From positions 7,477-71,476 of the forward strand of contig DASZIG010000068.1 of the NCBI GenBank assembly GCA_035949375.1: DNA of 64,000 bases, in the 5' to 3' direction. Within the stretch, counting starts at the first letter, position 1; each line of letters opens with the position of its first letter. This document shows, one piece after another, positions 32,832 through 41,388 of this stretch. The translations under genes were made by a program, and so were the position numbers. The stretch is from Gp13-AA77 sp035949375 (GTDB lineage: Bacteria; Acidobacteriota; Terriglobia; UBA7540). Below the pieces are notes generated by a model. That model ran no database searches. It was not told where the DNA came from and saw nothing but the letters and a program-made list of their open reading frames with translations.

Positions 32832-33347
32832 TCAGCCCGCATGGCTCACAGGACGCGCCGCGGCTTCGGTTGCACGTCCTTCGCGAAGAATCTCGATGCT
32901 GCCCTTGAAATAAGCGCCGTCCTCGATGGCCACGCCGGCGGCCTGCAGGTCGCCCACCACGTTTCCCGTCCGCCGGATGTCAATCTTCTCGCGCGCTGAG
33001 ATCTTCCCGTTGACGGAGCCGTGCACGATGACCTGACGCGCCCGGATCTCAGACTTGACCTGGCCCTGCGCGCCCACCGTCACGGTGTGTTCCGCGACGT
33101 CGATCGTGCCTTCAAACTGCCCCTCGATAACCAGGTCCTCTTTCGCCGTGAGCTCTCCCTTGAGCGTCATGGATCGGCCCAGGGTGGAGGACGGCTGGGC
33201 GCCCGTGCTGGGAATAGGACGCGGGGTGACATCTGCCATAGGTTTCTCCATTCGGGGAGGCTCGGGCGGCGGGAGGACCACGCCGGGGCCCGGACCAGCC
33301 GGGCTCGAGCTCGTATTTTCCGGTCGTTGCTTCTTGTCCCACAACAT
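32832..33347 (-). CDS. Bactofilin family cytoskeletal protein
   Basis: A 171-residue polymer-forming protein. After a Pro-rich flexible N terminus (to ~55) comes the bactofilin beta-helix: TLGRSMTLKGELTAKEDLVI, EGQFEGTIDV, VGAQGQVKSEI, VIVHGSVNGKISAREKIDI, then GNVVGDLQAAGVAIEDGAYF. Bactofilins form nucleotide-independent filaments that position wall enzymes and shape determinants. Co-location with a lytic transglycosylase fits that role, since bactofilins elsewhere are linked with wall hydrolases. It starts at ATG 33347. Confidence 0.92.
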   Translation of the reverse strand: MLWDKKQRPENTSSSPAGPGPGVVLPPPEPPRMEKPMADVTPRPIPSTGAQPSSTLGRSMTLKGELTAKEDLVIEGQFEGTIDVAEHTVTVGAQGQVKSEIRARQVIVHGSVNGKISAREKIDIRRTGNVVGDLQAAGVAIEDGAYFKGSIEILREGRATEAAARPVSHAG

Positions 33348-33469
33348 GGGGTCGTCCGGCGCTGCTCCAGCCTACTTACTTAGCCTCGCGCGCCAAAACC
33401 AGTTTAACCCCGCCGGCGCAACCCGCGCAACGCCGCATTTTTTGCGGGTGCGGCGCAGGGCGGCGCCTC

Positions 33470-34066
33470 TCAACCCTTGTCAGGGTTCTTTACGAACTTC
33501 AAGGACGCGGAATTCATGCAGTAACGCAAACCCGTGGGCGGCGGGCCGTCGTCAAAAACGTGACCGAGGTGGGCGTCGCAGAGCCTGCACAGCACTTCGT
33601 TGCGCACCATGCCCAGGCTCGAATCCGTGCGCGTCTCGATGTTCTCTGCGGCGATCGGCGCCCAGAAGCTCGGCCAACCCGTTCCGGAGTCGAACTTGGT
33701 GTTGGAATTAAACAGCGCATTGTCGCAGCAGATGCAGCGAAAAATGCCCTTGTCGTGCAGGTTCCAATACTGGCCGGTAAAGGCCGTCTCGGTTCCCGCC
33801 CTCCGCGTCACTTGATACTGCTCCGGAGTCAGCTGCTTCTGCCACTCAGCGTCTGTCTTCACGACCTTTTGCATCTTCTGGGCTCCTTCGCGTTTGCCTG
33901 CGTCGGTGAACTGGACAATCGAAACCGGCTTAGGGTCCCCGGAAGGGCTGCCGCCGCCGGACAGCCCGGCCGCTGCCGCCTTCCGTCGGCCAAACCACAC
34001 GAGCGCAGCGCTCGCCAAGGCGCCGGCCCCGGCCAGAAACTCCCGGCGGGTTCCAGACGTTTTCAT
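33470..34066 (-). CDS. msrB: Peptide-methionine (R)-S-oxide reductase, Tat-exported
   Basis: A 198-residue repair enzyme that reduces methionine-R-sulfoxide in proteins. The N terminus carries a twin-arginine signal (TRREFLAGAGALASAALVWF), so it should be exported folded. The MsrB domain has both zinc CxxC pairs (in RCICCDNALF and CRLCDAHLGH), the SGTGWPSFWAP motif, and the catalytic cysteine in RYCMNSASLKF. ATG 34066 is chosen over the ATG nine codons upstream because GGAGG lies nine bases before it and it places the Tat motif normally. It is divergent from the glycoside hydrolase gene. Confidence 0.94.
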   Translation of the reverse strand: MKTSGTRREFLAGAGALASAALVWFGRRKAAAAGLSGGGSPSGDPKPVSIVQFTDAGKREGAQKMQKVVKTDAEWQKQLTPEQYQVTRRAGTETAFTGQYWNLHDKGIFRCICCDNALFNSNTKFDSGTGWPSFWAPIAAENIETRTDSSLGMVRNEVLCRLCDAHLGHVFDDGPPPTGLRYCMNSASLKFVKNPDKG

Positions 34067-34235
34067 AAGTCGCGTCCTCCCAACCTGATCCATCCCATTT
34101 TATCAGATGCGCGGCCGGGCAGATGCGGCACACCCTCACCCGACCGGTGAACCGATCGGCGGGCCGATCTTTCGGCCGACCCTGGTCGCTCTTTGGTATC
34201 ATCAGCAACCTCACCGGCACTCGAGGAGGTGTTTG

Positions 34236-36086
34236 ATGACCCGCCCGTTCCGCTCGCCCGAAGGACTGCGCTCGCTCGAAGGACTCGTGATCATGGCCCT
34301 CGCCCTCGGACTGTTTGCCCCCGAGCTGCGCGCGCAGACTGCCGAGCCGCAGGGTTCCGGCAGCGCGGCGATCCCGAAGCAGATTCCGCCCCGGCGCTCC
34401 TCGCAAATCCACGACGGCTTCGGCATCAACTCTGATCTTCCGCGCGATCCCTACCTTCCCTGGGGGCGTTGGTGGTGGACTCGGATGTTTGACGCCGGGG
34501 TGAAGTGGATTCGCATCGGGCAGTACGAAAACAGTTCCGACCAGACGAGCTGGGACTGGATTGAGCGCAAGCGCGGCGTGCTCGAGGTTTCGCCGGAGCT
34601 TGATGACTACGTCGACTCGCTCGCGGACAACGGCGTGGACATTCAGGTGCAGCTCCTCTACGGCAACCCGATGTACACCTCGCCGGCAGGGCGGCGGCCT
34701 GACTTGATCGAGCCCGCGCCCGGCGGCTTCCACAATCCGGACCGCAGTCTCTACTCGATCTTCTGGCCGCCGAAGTCGCCCGAGCAGATTGACGCCTTCA
34801 CTCGGTACGTCCAATTCATGGTGAATCACTTCAAGGGCCGCATCCACTACTGGGCGCTTTGGAACGAGCAGGACATCGACTACTGGAATCCTGAACCCAA
34901 CCCCGAAGACTACGGCCGGCTGCTGAAGGCCTTCGTGCCCGCCGTGCACGCGGCCGACCCGGAAGCCAAAGTGATTTACGGCGGACAGGCGTGGCCGCTT
35001 TCCCGCGACTTCATCCGGCGTGCGCTCGCCACTTGCCAGTGCGCTTCCGGGATCGACGTCTTTGCCTACCACATCTATCCGGATTACGGCCGCAACTTGA
35101 ACCCGGAGGCGGTTGACGATCGCGCCCACGCGGGCGGCGGCGGAAACTTGTCGCGCGAACTCATCCGCCACACTCCAGGCGTGCGGCCGGACGTGCAATT
35201 CTGGTGCGACGAGTTCAACTCGATTCCATCCTGGGTCAACATGGATGACTCGGTGCAGGTCAAGTACATTCCGCGCCAACTGGTTTACAACTGGGCGCAG
35301 GGCGTGAAGACCTTCGTCTGGCTGCTCACTTCCGCCACCGACGGCAATGAGTACGACGACTTCGGCCTGATCCACGGGCTGCGCTACCTGCCCGACGACT
35401 TCACCCCGCGCCCCGTCTACTCCGCTCTCGCGCACACCAACTGGCTCTTCTCCGATACGCGTCCGGATGCCTCGATCAAGGTGCAGAGTCCCGACTTCGA
35501 GGCGCTCAGCCGCCGCGCGGCCAGCCCGCTGCTCGCCTACGGATTCCGTTCGCGCACCGGCAAGGCGATCGTAGCCTACTGGCTCGCCGCCCGCAGCCAG
35601 CCCGGCAATCGCGGCCCCGGCGGCGTGGCCGGCGTGCGGATCGAAGGCAGCGGCATCCGGCGCCCCGTGCTGATCGATGTGGACTCCGGCGGCATCACGC
35701 CGCTCGACTGGAAGGACCAGGCCGCCGGCGAACTCGCGTCCGTGCCGGTGCGTGACAGCGTGATGGCGATTGCCGACGCGGATTACTTCGATTGGGCCAC
35801 GCTGCCCGAAGCCCCGAGTTCGCTCACCGTGGCTCGCGCGAACGGCGGCCCGCAGCTTACTTGGGAGATGCACGGCGGAGAGGCGACGTCCGCCGTCGTG
35901 GAACGGCGCGTCGATGGCGGAGGCGCGTCGAGCGGACGCTGGGAGAAGGTCGCCACCCTGCCGTCCCGGGCTACATCCTACGCGGACTCGACGCTCGGGA
36001 CCGGTGTCCACGCGTCTTACCGGGTAAGGGCCGTCAACGCCAACGGCGAGGCGGCGTACTCCAACATCGTGAGCGCGGCACACTGA
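34236..36086 (+). CDS. Secreted glycoside hydrolase-like protein, clan A type
   Basis: A 616-residue exported protein. After a signal peptide (LVIMALALGLFAPELRAQT) comes a TIM-barrel domain with two candidate catalytic glutamates, E211 in ALWNEQD (acid/base) and E326 in FWCDEFNS (nucleophile), placed as in clan A families such as GH39 and GH5. Also visible are WTRMFDAGVKWIRIGQYEN (an early barrel strand) and FAYHIYPDYG. The last ~90 residues look like a fibronectin type III domain (SSLTVARANGGPQLTWEMHG to YRVRAVNANGEAAYSNIV). The substrate cannot be named. ATG 34236 is supported by GAGGAGG just upstream. Confidence 0.8.
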   Translation: MTRPFRSPEGLRSLEGLVIMALALGLFAPELRAQTAEPQGSGSAAIPKQIPPRRSSQIHDGFGINSDLPRDPYLPWGRWWWTRMFDAGVKWIRIGQYENSSDQTSWDWIERKRGVLEVSPELDDYVDSLADNGVDIQVQLLYGNPMYTSPAGRRPDLIEPAPGGFHNPDRSLYSIFWPPKSPEQIDAFTRYVQFMVNHFKGRIHYWALWNEQDIDYWNPEPNPEDYGRLLKAFVPAVHAADPEAKVIYGGQAWPLSRDFIRRALATCQCASGIDVFAYHIYPDYGRNLNPEAVDDRAHAGGGGNLSRELIRHTPGVRPDVQFWCDEFNSIPSWVNMDDSVQVKYIPRQLVYNWAQGVKTFVWLLTSATDGNEYDDFGLIHGLRYLPDDFTPRPVYSALAHTNWLFSDTRPDASIKVQSPDFEALSRRAASPLLAYGFRSRTGKAIVAYWLAARSQPGNRGPGGVAGVRIEGSGIRRPVLIDVDSGGITPLDWKDQAAGELASVPVRDSVMAIADADYFDWATLPEAPSSLTVARANGGPQLTWEMHGGEATSAVVERRVDGGGASSGRWEKVATLPSRATSYADSTLGTGVHASYRVRAVNANGEAAYSNIVSAAH

Positions 36087-36234
36087 GCTACACGCATAGG
36101 CTCGGTGCTTATTGTCCGGTTGGCCTTGCAGGAGGAGTTGGCTTTGAATTGACAAAACGAAGCGAACGCAAAAGACCGCCTATTGATTCCAAAGCATTTA
36201 GCGCGAATCGAGTTGGGCTTGCGGTGGCTTCGTT

Positions 36235-36310
36235 TGACTTCGTTTTGACCTGTTTTTCACACCGATTTATTGATTCCATTGGGTTTAGTGGCTTCGTTTT
36301 GCAAAATTTT
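36235..36310 (-). repeat. Dispersed AT-rich repeat, copy 1
   Basis: Read on the minus strand this segment has an order of short words (CGAAGCCA, AATCAAT, AAA-CGGTG, GAAAA, CAA-CGAAG) that recurs in the segment at 47085-47165. Similarity is partial and the borders are approximate. Confidence 0.4.
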
Positions 36311-36444
36311 AGATTCCTTTTTTTTGCTTTTTCGGGGCTCCGCGGCCGACTTACCGTAGTAACCATTCGCATATACACAGATTTCAAAACTGGCTCTACG
36401 CTGGCGAGCGCTGGTTGGCGTGACTCCGCGCCGGAATTGAGCCG

Positions 36445-36500
36445 TTGAATGATCGGGCGATTGAGGCATTGAATGATCGGGTGATTGCGTGATCGGGTCA
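36445..36500. repeat. Short tandem repeats (TTGAATGATCGGG type)
   Basis: TTGAATGATCGGG occurs at 36445 and 36469 (24-base period), and a variant TTGCGTGATCGGG at 36485. This simple-sequence array resembles in style the TCAATGA array near 58128. Confidence 0.6.
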
Positions 36501-36572
36501 TTGACCATCTCCGTACAGTGGGCTGTCCCATTCAATTTGTTATGCCGGGCGTTGGACCGGTTGTTGGCGACC

Positions 36573-36640
36573 ACCACCCCTAACCCCTCCTCAACGAGGA
36601 GGGGAACTCCCCTCCTTGATAAGGAGGGGCGGGGGGTGGT
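36573..36640. repeat. Double-hairpin repeat element (CCCCTCCT type)
   Basis: Two perfect 9-bp hairpins with 3-base loops (36584-36604 and 36609-36629) are enclosed by an 8-bp inverted pair, ACCACCCC (36573-36580) and GGGGTGGT (36633-36640). The same words build the larger element at 50752-50961, so the two belong to one repeat family. Confidence 0.75.
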
Positions 36641-36969
36641 TGCAGCGAAATAGCCGGGACAGCTCACTAGTCGCACTTGGCGCCTCGCACCTTGCTCCGT
36701 AAAGGGTCGCAGGTTTGAGCGGGACCGTGGGTACGGCCGCGACAAACGAGAAAGTTTAGATTGCCCAATGATTTCAATCGGTTTACCTGTGGAAAAGCGC
36801 GCCGCTGCCTGACGACGCGGGCTGCATCGGTCAATGCCGCCTCCGCGCCCATTGGTCCTGACAGCCCAACGAGTGTCAGCGGAGGTCGCTGAGGTATGTT
36901 GGGGCAATGGCAGCGGCCCGGACTTCGCGTTTGTGCCGCCCGGTCTGCTATCATGATCCTGTTCATAAC

Positions 36970-37500
36970 ATGCCAGCGCCCGACGCCCAAGCCAGCCGAA
37001 ACCGGAAAATCCTTCCTCTCGACGAAGCCGTGCTGCGCGTCCATGAGCTGAAGGAACAGGGCCAACGCGTGGTATTCACCAACGGCTGCTTCGATCTCGT
37101 TCATCCCGGGCACACACGGTATCTGGCCGCGGCGCGCGCGCTCGGCGACGTGCTGGTGGTGGCCGTGAACAGCGATCGGACCATTCGCCTGCTGAAGGGC
37201 GAAGGGCGTCCTCTGGTTCCCGAAGCGGAGCGCATGGAGATGCTGGCGGCGCTGCGCGTGGTCGATTACGTCACCCTCTTCGATGACCCCACGCCGCGCG
37301 AGGTGATCGCGCGCATGCTGCCGCAAGTTCTGGTGAAGGGCGCCGACTGGGGTCCGAACGCCATCGTGGGCCGCGAAGAGGTGGAGGCGGCCGGCGGAAA
37401 GGTGGTCTCGATGCCTGTGGCGCAGGGATTCTCCACCTCGTCGATTATCGAGAGGATTCGAGCCATTCCGCAAGCGCGCGCCAAAGCCGGTCCGGAGTAA
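36970..37500 (+). CDS. rfaE2: D-glycero-beta-D-manno-heptose 1-phosphate adenylyltransferase
   Basis: A 176-residue nucleotidyltransferase that makes ADP-heptose for lipopolysaccharide core. The motif TNGCFDLVHPGHTRYL is the cytidylyltransferase-fold HxGH signature, and VNSDRTIRLLKGEGRP, VLVKGADW and GFSTSSIIERIR are typical of RfaE domain II. The kinase domain found in the fused HldE is absent, so this is the single-domain form. ATG 36970 is used; an upstream in-frame start would add 21 residues without homology, and no clear ribosome-binding site distinguishes them. An LPS-synthesis gene supports a Gram-negative organism. Confidence 0.92.
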   Translation: MPAPDAQASRNRKILPLDEAVLRVHELKEQGQRVVFTNGCFDLVHPGHTRYLAAARALGDVLVVAVNSDRTIRLLKGEGRPLVPEAERMEMLAALRVVDYVTLFDDPTPREVIARMLPQVLVKGADWGPNAIVGREEVEAAGGKVVSMPVAQGFSTSSIIERIRAIPQARAKAGPE

Positions 37501-37578
37501 GGAGATCTCTGGAGCAAGGAAAGCTCTGGAGCCGCCTCGATTCGTCGTCCGCTTTGATCGTCGTTCCGGTCTTGACCC

Positions 37579-40500
37579 ATGCCCGTAACCGAGAGCCCGA
37601 TCGTCGAAGCCCAGCCGGGCGCCCGAGACACTCTGCGGGCTCGCCTGGCCACTTTGCTCGTCCACCCGGCGCTCGGGGCGGCTCGCGAGACGGTCGCGGC
37701 GGCGAGCGGCACGCTGACCCTTTCCGATGTGACGCCCGCGGCGAAGGGGTTCGTGCTGGCCGCCGTCGCCCGCCATGTCGCCCCCGATGTCGGGCGTCCC
37801 CTGCTGGTGTTGACGCGTGATAACGAGTCTGCCGACCGGCTGGCCCGCACGGCTTCAACTTTTCTCGCCTGGCTCGGCGGACGTGCGGACGCGGTCGCGG
37901 CCCTGCCCGCCTTCGACTGCTCGCCCTACCAGGGACGCTCACCGCACCCCGAAATCCTGGAACGCCGCGCCCTGACGCTCTGGAACGTCGCTCGTGGACA
38001 CACCCGATTCGTAGTGGCGCCGCTCGCGGCCGCACTCGGGCGCTTCGCCGACGCGTCGTATTACCGGTCGCTTGCGCTCGAAGTCAAGCCCGGCGATGAG
38101 CTGATTCTGGCGGACTTCGCCGAGCACCTGGCGGGCATCGGTTACGAGCCGTCGGAGCCGGTGAACGCGCCGGGCCAGTTCTCGGTGCGGGGCGGCATTG
38201 TGGACGTCTTTCCTCCCGAAGCGGAATGGCCGGTTCGCATCGAGTTCTTCGGCGACCAGGTCGAGTCATTGCGCGAGTTTGACCCGAGCAGCCAGCGGTC
38301 GCGCCACGCCACGCCCGCCGTTCTCATCCTTCCATTGTCTGAAGTCAGACGCTCGCGAGGTCTCTTCCAGGTCTTGATCCGCAAGCTCGCGGCTCGCGAG
38401 GCGCCATTGGCCCACGCCGAAGCCGAGCCTGCCTGGGCCGCTGAGTACTCCGCGCCCTTCCCGGGATGGGAATTCTTCGCGCCGCTCGCGGAGCCGCGTC
38501 CCAACACGCTGGCCGCGCTCATGGCGCAGGCAGGGCAGAGCGCCGGCAAGGGTTCCAGCGCAAAGCCGCGGCCGCCGGCCACGGTGTGGGACGAGCCTCT
38601 CGACCGTGAGCGCGACCTGATCACCCTGCAGCAGGACTGGACGGCGGGTTTTGACAGCGTTCGGGACATGAGCCCGCCGCGTCCGCGCCCTGACGAGGTC
38701 TTTCTGACGGAGGCGGAATTCAGGGCTTCCGTCGGCTCCGGGCCTCACCTCGGTCTCAAGGAACTCGGTCTCGAAACCCTTGCGGCGCCCGTGGGAGAGA
38801 ACCCGCAGGACAGCTCCGAAGCGCAGGCGGAAACTCCGGGCCCGGACGCGGCGGACTTATCGCCGAACGGCCGTATGTCGTCTGAGGCCGCGTCCGAGGC
38901 CGCGTCTGGGATCGCGGCTGAGACCGCGCCCGATTCGGGCAACGACACTCCCTTCCCTTCGCAACCGGCGCCGCGCTATCACGGGTCGCTCAAGACCTGG
39001 ACGGACGACATCCGCGCGCGCGTCGAGGCCGGTGAGAGCGTGATCCTCGCGCTCGCGGCGTCAGGCAGGGTGGAGCGTCTCCACGAAATCCTGGGTGACT
39101 ACAAGGTCCCGTACACCGATGCCACCGCACGCGCTGCCGCCTCTTCCGCGCCAGGCGAAGGCCAGACTGCGGGAAAGCTGCCGCTCCTCATCGTGCGGGG
39201 CGACCTCGACGAGGGCGTGTTGTTTCCCGGCGCGAAGCTGCTGATCGAGAGCGAGAGCGACGTCTTCGGCGGGTTTGACTGGGGACGTCCGGGCCGGCGC
39301 GACAAATCGAGCGTGATTTCCACCTTCATTTCGGACTTGAGCGACTTGAAGGTGGGCGATTACGTCGTGCACCTCGATCACGGGATCGCGCTGTATCAGG
39401 GCCTGCGCCAGCTCGAAGTGGAAGGCAAATCGCGCGACTTCATGCTGCTGACCTACCAGGACGAGGCCAAGCTCTACGTTCCCCTCGAGCGCCTCGACCT
39501 GGTCGAGAAATACCGATCGGGCGGAGACGGAGTGAAGCCCACGCTCGACCGGCTGGGCGGCGTCACCTGGGAGCGCACCAAGACGCGCGTGAAGAAGGCG
39601 CTGCGCGACATGGCGCAGGAGCTGCTGCAGATCTACGCGCAGCGCAAGACGAGCGGCGGAGTCGCCTACAGCCCGGACACTCCCTGGCAGAAAGAGTTCG
39701 AAGAGGCCTTCGAATTTGAGGAGACGCCGGACCAGTTGAGCGCGCTCGCGGAAATCAAGCGTGATCTCGAGAGCCCGGAGCCCATGGACCGGCTGCTCTG
39801 CGGCGACGTGGGCTATGGCAAGACGGAGCTCGCGATGCGGGCGGCGTTCAAGGTGGTGCAGGACGGCCGCCAGGTGGCCGTGCTGACGCCCACCACCGTG
39901 CTCGCCTTCCAGCACACGAACACCTTCCGCAAACGCATGGGCTCGTTCCCGATCCGCATCGAGATGCTCAGCCGCTTTCGCCCGCCCTCCGAGCAGAAGT
40001 CGGTAGTGGCCGAAGTGCAGGCCGGCAGGGTGGACATCGTGATCGGCACCCACCGGCTGCTCTCGAAAGACGTGGCCTTTCACAACCTCGGGCTTCTGAT
40101 CGTGGACGAAGAGCAGCGCTTCGGCGTGGCCGCCAAGGAGAAACTCAAGAAACTGCGCGCCAACGTGGACGTGCTCACCCTGACGGCAACGCCCATTCCG
40201 CGCACTCTGCACATGTCGCTCGGCGGCATGCGCGACCTTTCGGTGATCGAAACGCCTCCGCGCGGACGCCTGGCGATCCAGACGTCGGTGGCGCCGTTCA
40301 ATGACGCGCTGGTGCAATCGGCGATCCTGCAGGAGATGGCGCGCGAGGGTCAGGTGTACTTCGTCCACAACCGGGTGGAATCGATTTTTGCTATCGCGGC
40401 GCTCGTCCAGCGCCTGGTGCCGACCGCGCGCATCGGCGTGGGACACGGGCAGATGGGCGAGAAAGAGCTCGAACGCGTGATGCTGAAATTCGTCGAGTAC

Positions 40501-41340
40501 GGCTACGACGTGTTCGTCTCGACCACCATCGTGGAAAACGGGCTGGATATCCCGCGAGCCAACACCCTGATCGTGAACCACGCCGAGCGTTTCGGCCTGG
40601 CGGACCTTTACCAGTTGCGGGGGCGTGTGGGCCGCTCGGACCGGCGCGCTTACGCTTATCTGTTGATCCCCGCGGAGGATTCGCTCACGCCGATCGCCCG
40701 GCGCCGCCTGACCGCTCTCAAAGAGTTTTCCGACCTCGGGGCCGGCTTCCGCCTGGCCGCGCTCGATCTCGAGCTGCGCGGCGCGGGGAACGTGCTGGGC
40801 GCGGAACAGTCCGGCCACCTCAACGCCATCGGCCTCGATCTTTACCTGAAGATGCTCGAGCAGACCGTCGAAGAGCTGAAGGGCAATCCGGCGGCGCCCG
40901 AGGTGCACACCACGCTGAATCTGGGCCTCGACATCAAGATTCCCGACAGCTATATCGCCGACGAGATGCAGCGCCTGCGCATGTACAAGCGGATTTCGGG
41001 CGTCGCCAGCGAAGCGGAGCTCGCGGAACTGGAAGCGGAGCTCGCGGACCGTTACGGCCTTTTGCCCGCGCCCGTCACCACCCTGCTCGGCTACGCGCTC
41101 CTCAAGGCCGCGGCCGAACGATTGCGGGTTCAATCCATCGAGCGCAAAAACGATGAAGTCTGGATTCGCTTCGACGCCCAGTCACCCGTGGACACCGAGA
41201 AGCTGCGCCAGTTCATGCGGCGCCGCCGGGAAGCGGTGCTGCGGCCGGACGGTTCTCTCCGGTTTCGCGCTCGCGCGCAGGACTCCGCGCTGCTGGCGGA
41301 GCTGCACGCAACCTTGCACGAGCTGCACGCTTCGAACTAG
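37579..41340 (+). CDS. mfd: Transcription-repair coupling factor
   Basis: A 1253-residue ATP-dependent translocase that removes RNA polymerase stalled at DNA damage and recruits UvrA. Visible in order: the UvrB-like N-terminal module (LPAFDCSPYQGRSPHPEI and NAPGQFSVRGGIVDVFPPE); the RNA-polymerase-interacting domain (LKVGDYVVHLDHGIALYQGL); the helicase core (GDVGYGKTELAMRAAFK Walker A, DEEQRFG Walker B, LTATPIPRTLHMS, VENGLDIPRANTLIV, QLRGRVGRSDRRAYAYL); and the C-terminal TRCF domain. It is longer than the usual ~1150 residues because of a low-complexity insert rich in Ala, Ser, Glu and Pro around residues 410-465. It starts at ATG 37579 without a strong ribosome-binding site. Confidence 0.97.
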   Translation: MPVTESPIVEAQPGARDTLRARLATLLVHPALGAARETVAAASGTLTLSDVTPAAKGFVLAAVARHVAPDVGRPLLVLTRDNESADRLARTASTFLAWLGGRADAVAALPAFDCSPYQGRSPHPEILERRALTLWNVARGHTRFVVAPLAAALGRFADASYYRSLALEVKPGDELILADFAEHLAGIGYEPSEPVNAPGQFSVRGGIVDVFPPEAEWPVRIEFFGDQVESLREFDPSSQRSRHATPAVLILPLSEVRRSRGLFQVLIRKLAAREAPLAHAEAEPAWAAEYSAPFPGWEFFAPLAEPRPNTLAALMAQAGQSAGKGSSAKPRPPATVWDEPLDRERDLITLQQDWTAGFDSVRDMSPPRPRPDEVFLTEAEFRASVGSGPHLGLKELGLETLAAPVGENPQDSSEAQAETPGPDAADLSPNGRMSSEAASEAASGIAAETAPDSGNDTPFPSQPAPRYHGSLKTWTDDIRARVEAGESVILALAASGRVERLHEILGDYKVPYTDATARAAASSAPGEGQTAGKLPLLIVRGDLDEGVLFPGAKLLIESESDVFGGFDWGRPGRRDKSSVISTFISDLSDLKVGDYVVHLDHGIALYQGLRQLEVEGKSRDFMLLTYQDEAKLYVPLERLDLVEKYRSGGDGVKPTLDRLGGVTWERTKTRVKKALRDMAQELLQIYAQRKTSGGVAYSPDTPWQKEFEEAFEFEETPDQLSALAEIKRDLESPEPMDRLLCGDVGYGKTELAMRAAFKVVQDGRQVAVLTPTTVLAFQHTNTFRKRMGSFPIRIEMLSRFRPPSEQKSVVAEVQAGRVDIVIGTHRLLSKDVAFHNLGLLIVDEEQRFGVAAKEKLKKLRANVDVLTLTATPIPRTLHMSLGGMRDLSVIETPPRGRLAIQTSVAPFNDALVQSAILQEMAREGQVYFVHNRVESIFAIAALVQRLVPTARIGVGHGQMGEKELERVMLKFVEYGYDVFVSTTIVENGLDIPRANTLIVNHAERFGLADLYQLRGRVGRSDRRAYAYLLIPAEDSLTPIARRRLTALKEFSDLGAGFRLAALDLELRGAGNVLGAEQSGHLNAIGLDLYLKMLEQTVEELKGNPAAPEVHTTLNLGLDIKIPDSYIADEMQRLRMYKRISGVASEAELAELEAELADRYGLLPAPVTTLLGYALLKAAAERLRVQSIERKNDEVWIRFDAQSPVDTEKLRQFMRRRREAVLRPDGSLRFRARAQDSALLAELHATLHELHASN

Positions 41341-41388
41341 AATCGAACAAGCAGCGGGCCGCGAGGCCGCCGCAAAGGACGATCTGCA

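Larger units (their letters stand above)
36087..36969. other. 883-base intergenic region with several repeat elements
   Basis: I find no credible gene here; the open frames have codon use unlike the neighbours. The first 350 bases are clearly AT-richer than the rest of the window, with poly-T tracts (near 36308-36330). The region then holds short direct repeats and a hairpin element, both listed separately. The part from 36650 to 36969 shows nothing that I recognise. Confidence 0.7.

Noticed and set aside
33930..36155. 741-residue minus-strand open frame opposite the glycoside hydrolase and msrB start
   Set aside because: It covers two well-supported genes, is dominated by Arg, Val, His and Gly, and shows no motif.
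35792..36448. Plus-strand open frame running from the hydrolase gene into the AT-rich intergenic region
   Set aside because: It begins out of frame inside a real gene, and the extension is AT-rich repeat sequence with no homology.
36087..36969. CRISPR array or tRNA gene in the largest intergenic region
   Set aside because: The repeats have 24- and 16-base periods without spacers of even length, and no cloverleaf with a T-loop consensus was seen.
39061..41133. 690-residue minus-strand open frame opposite mfd
   Set aside because: Mfd is unambiguous on the plus strand; the antisense frame has no recognisable domain.
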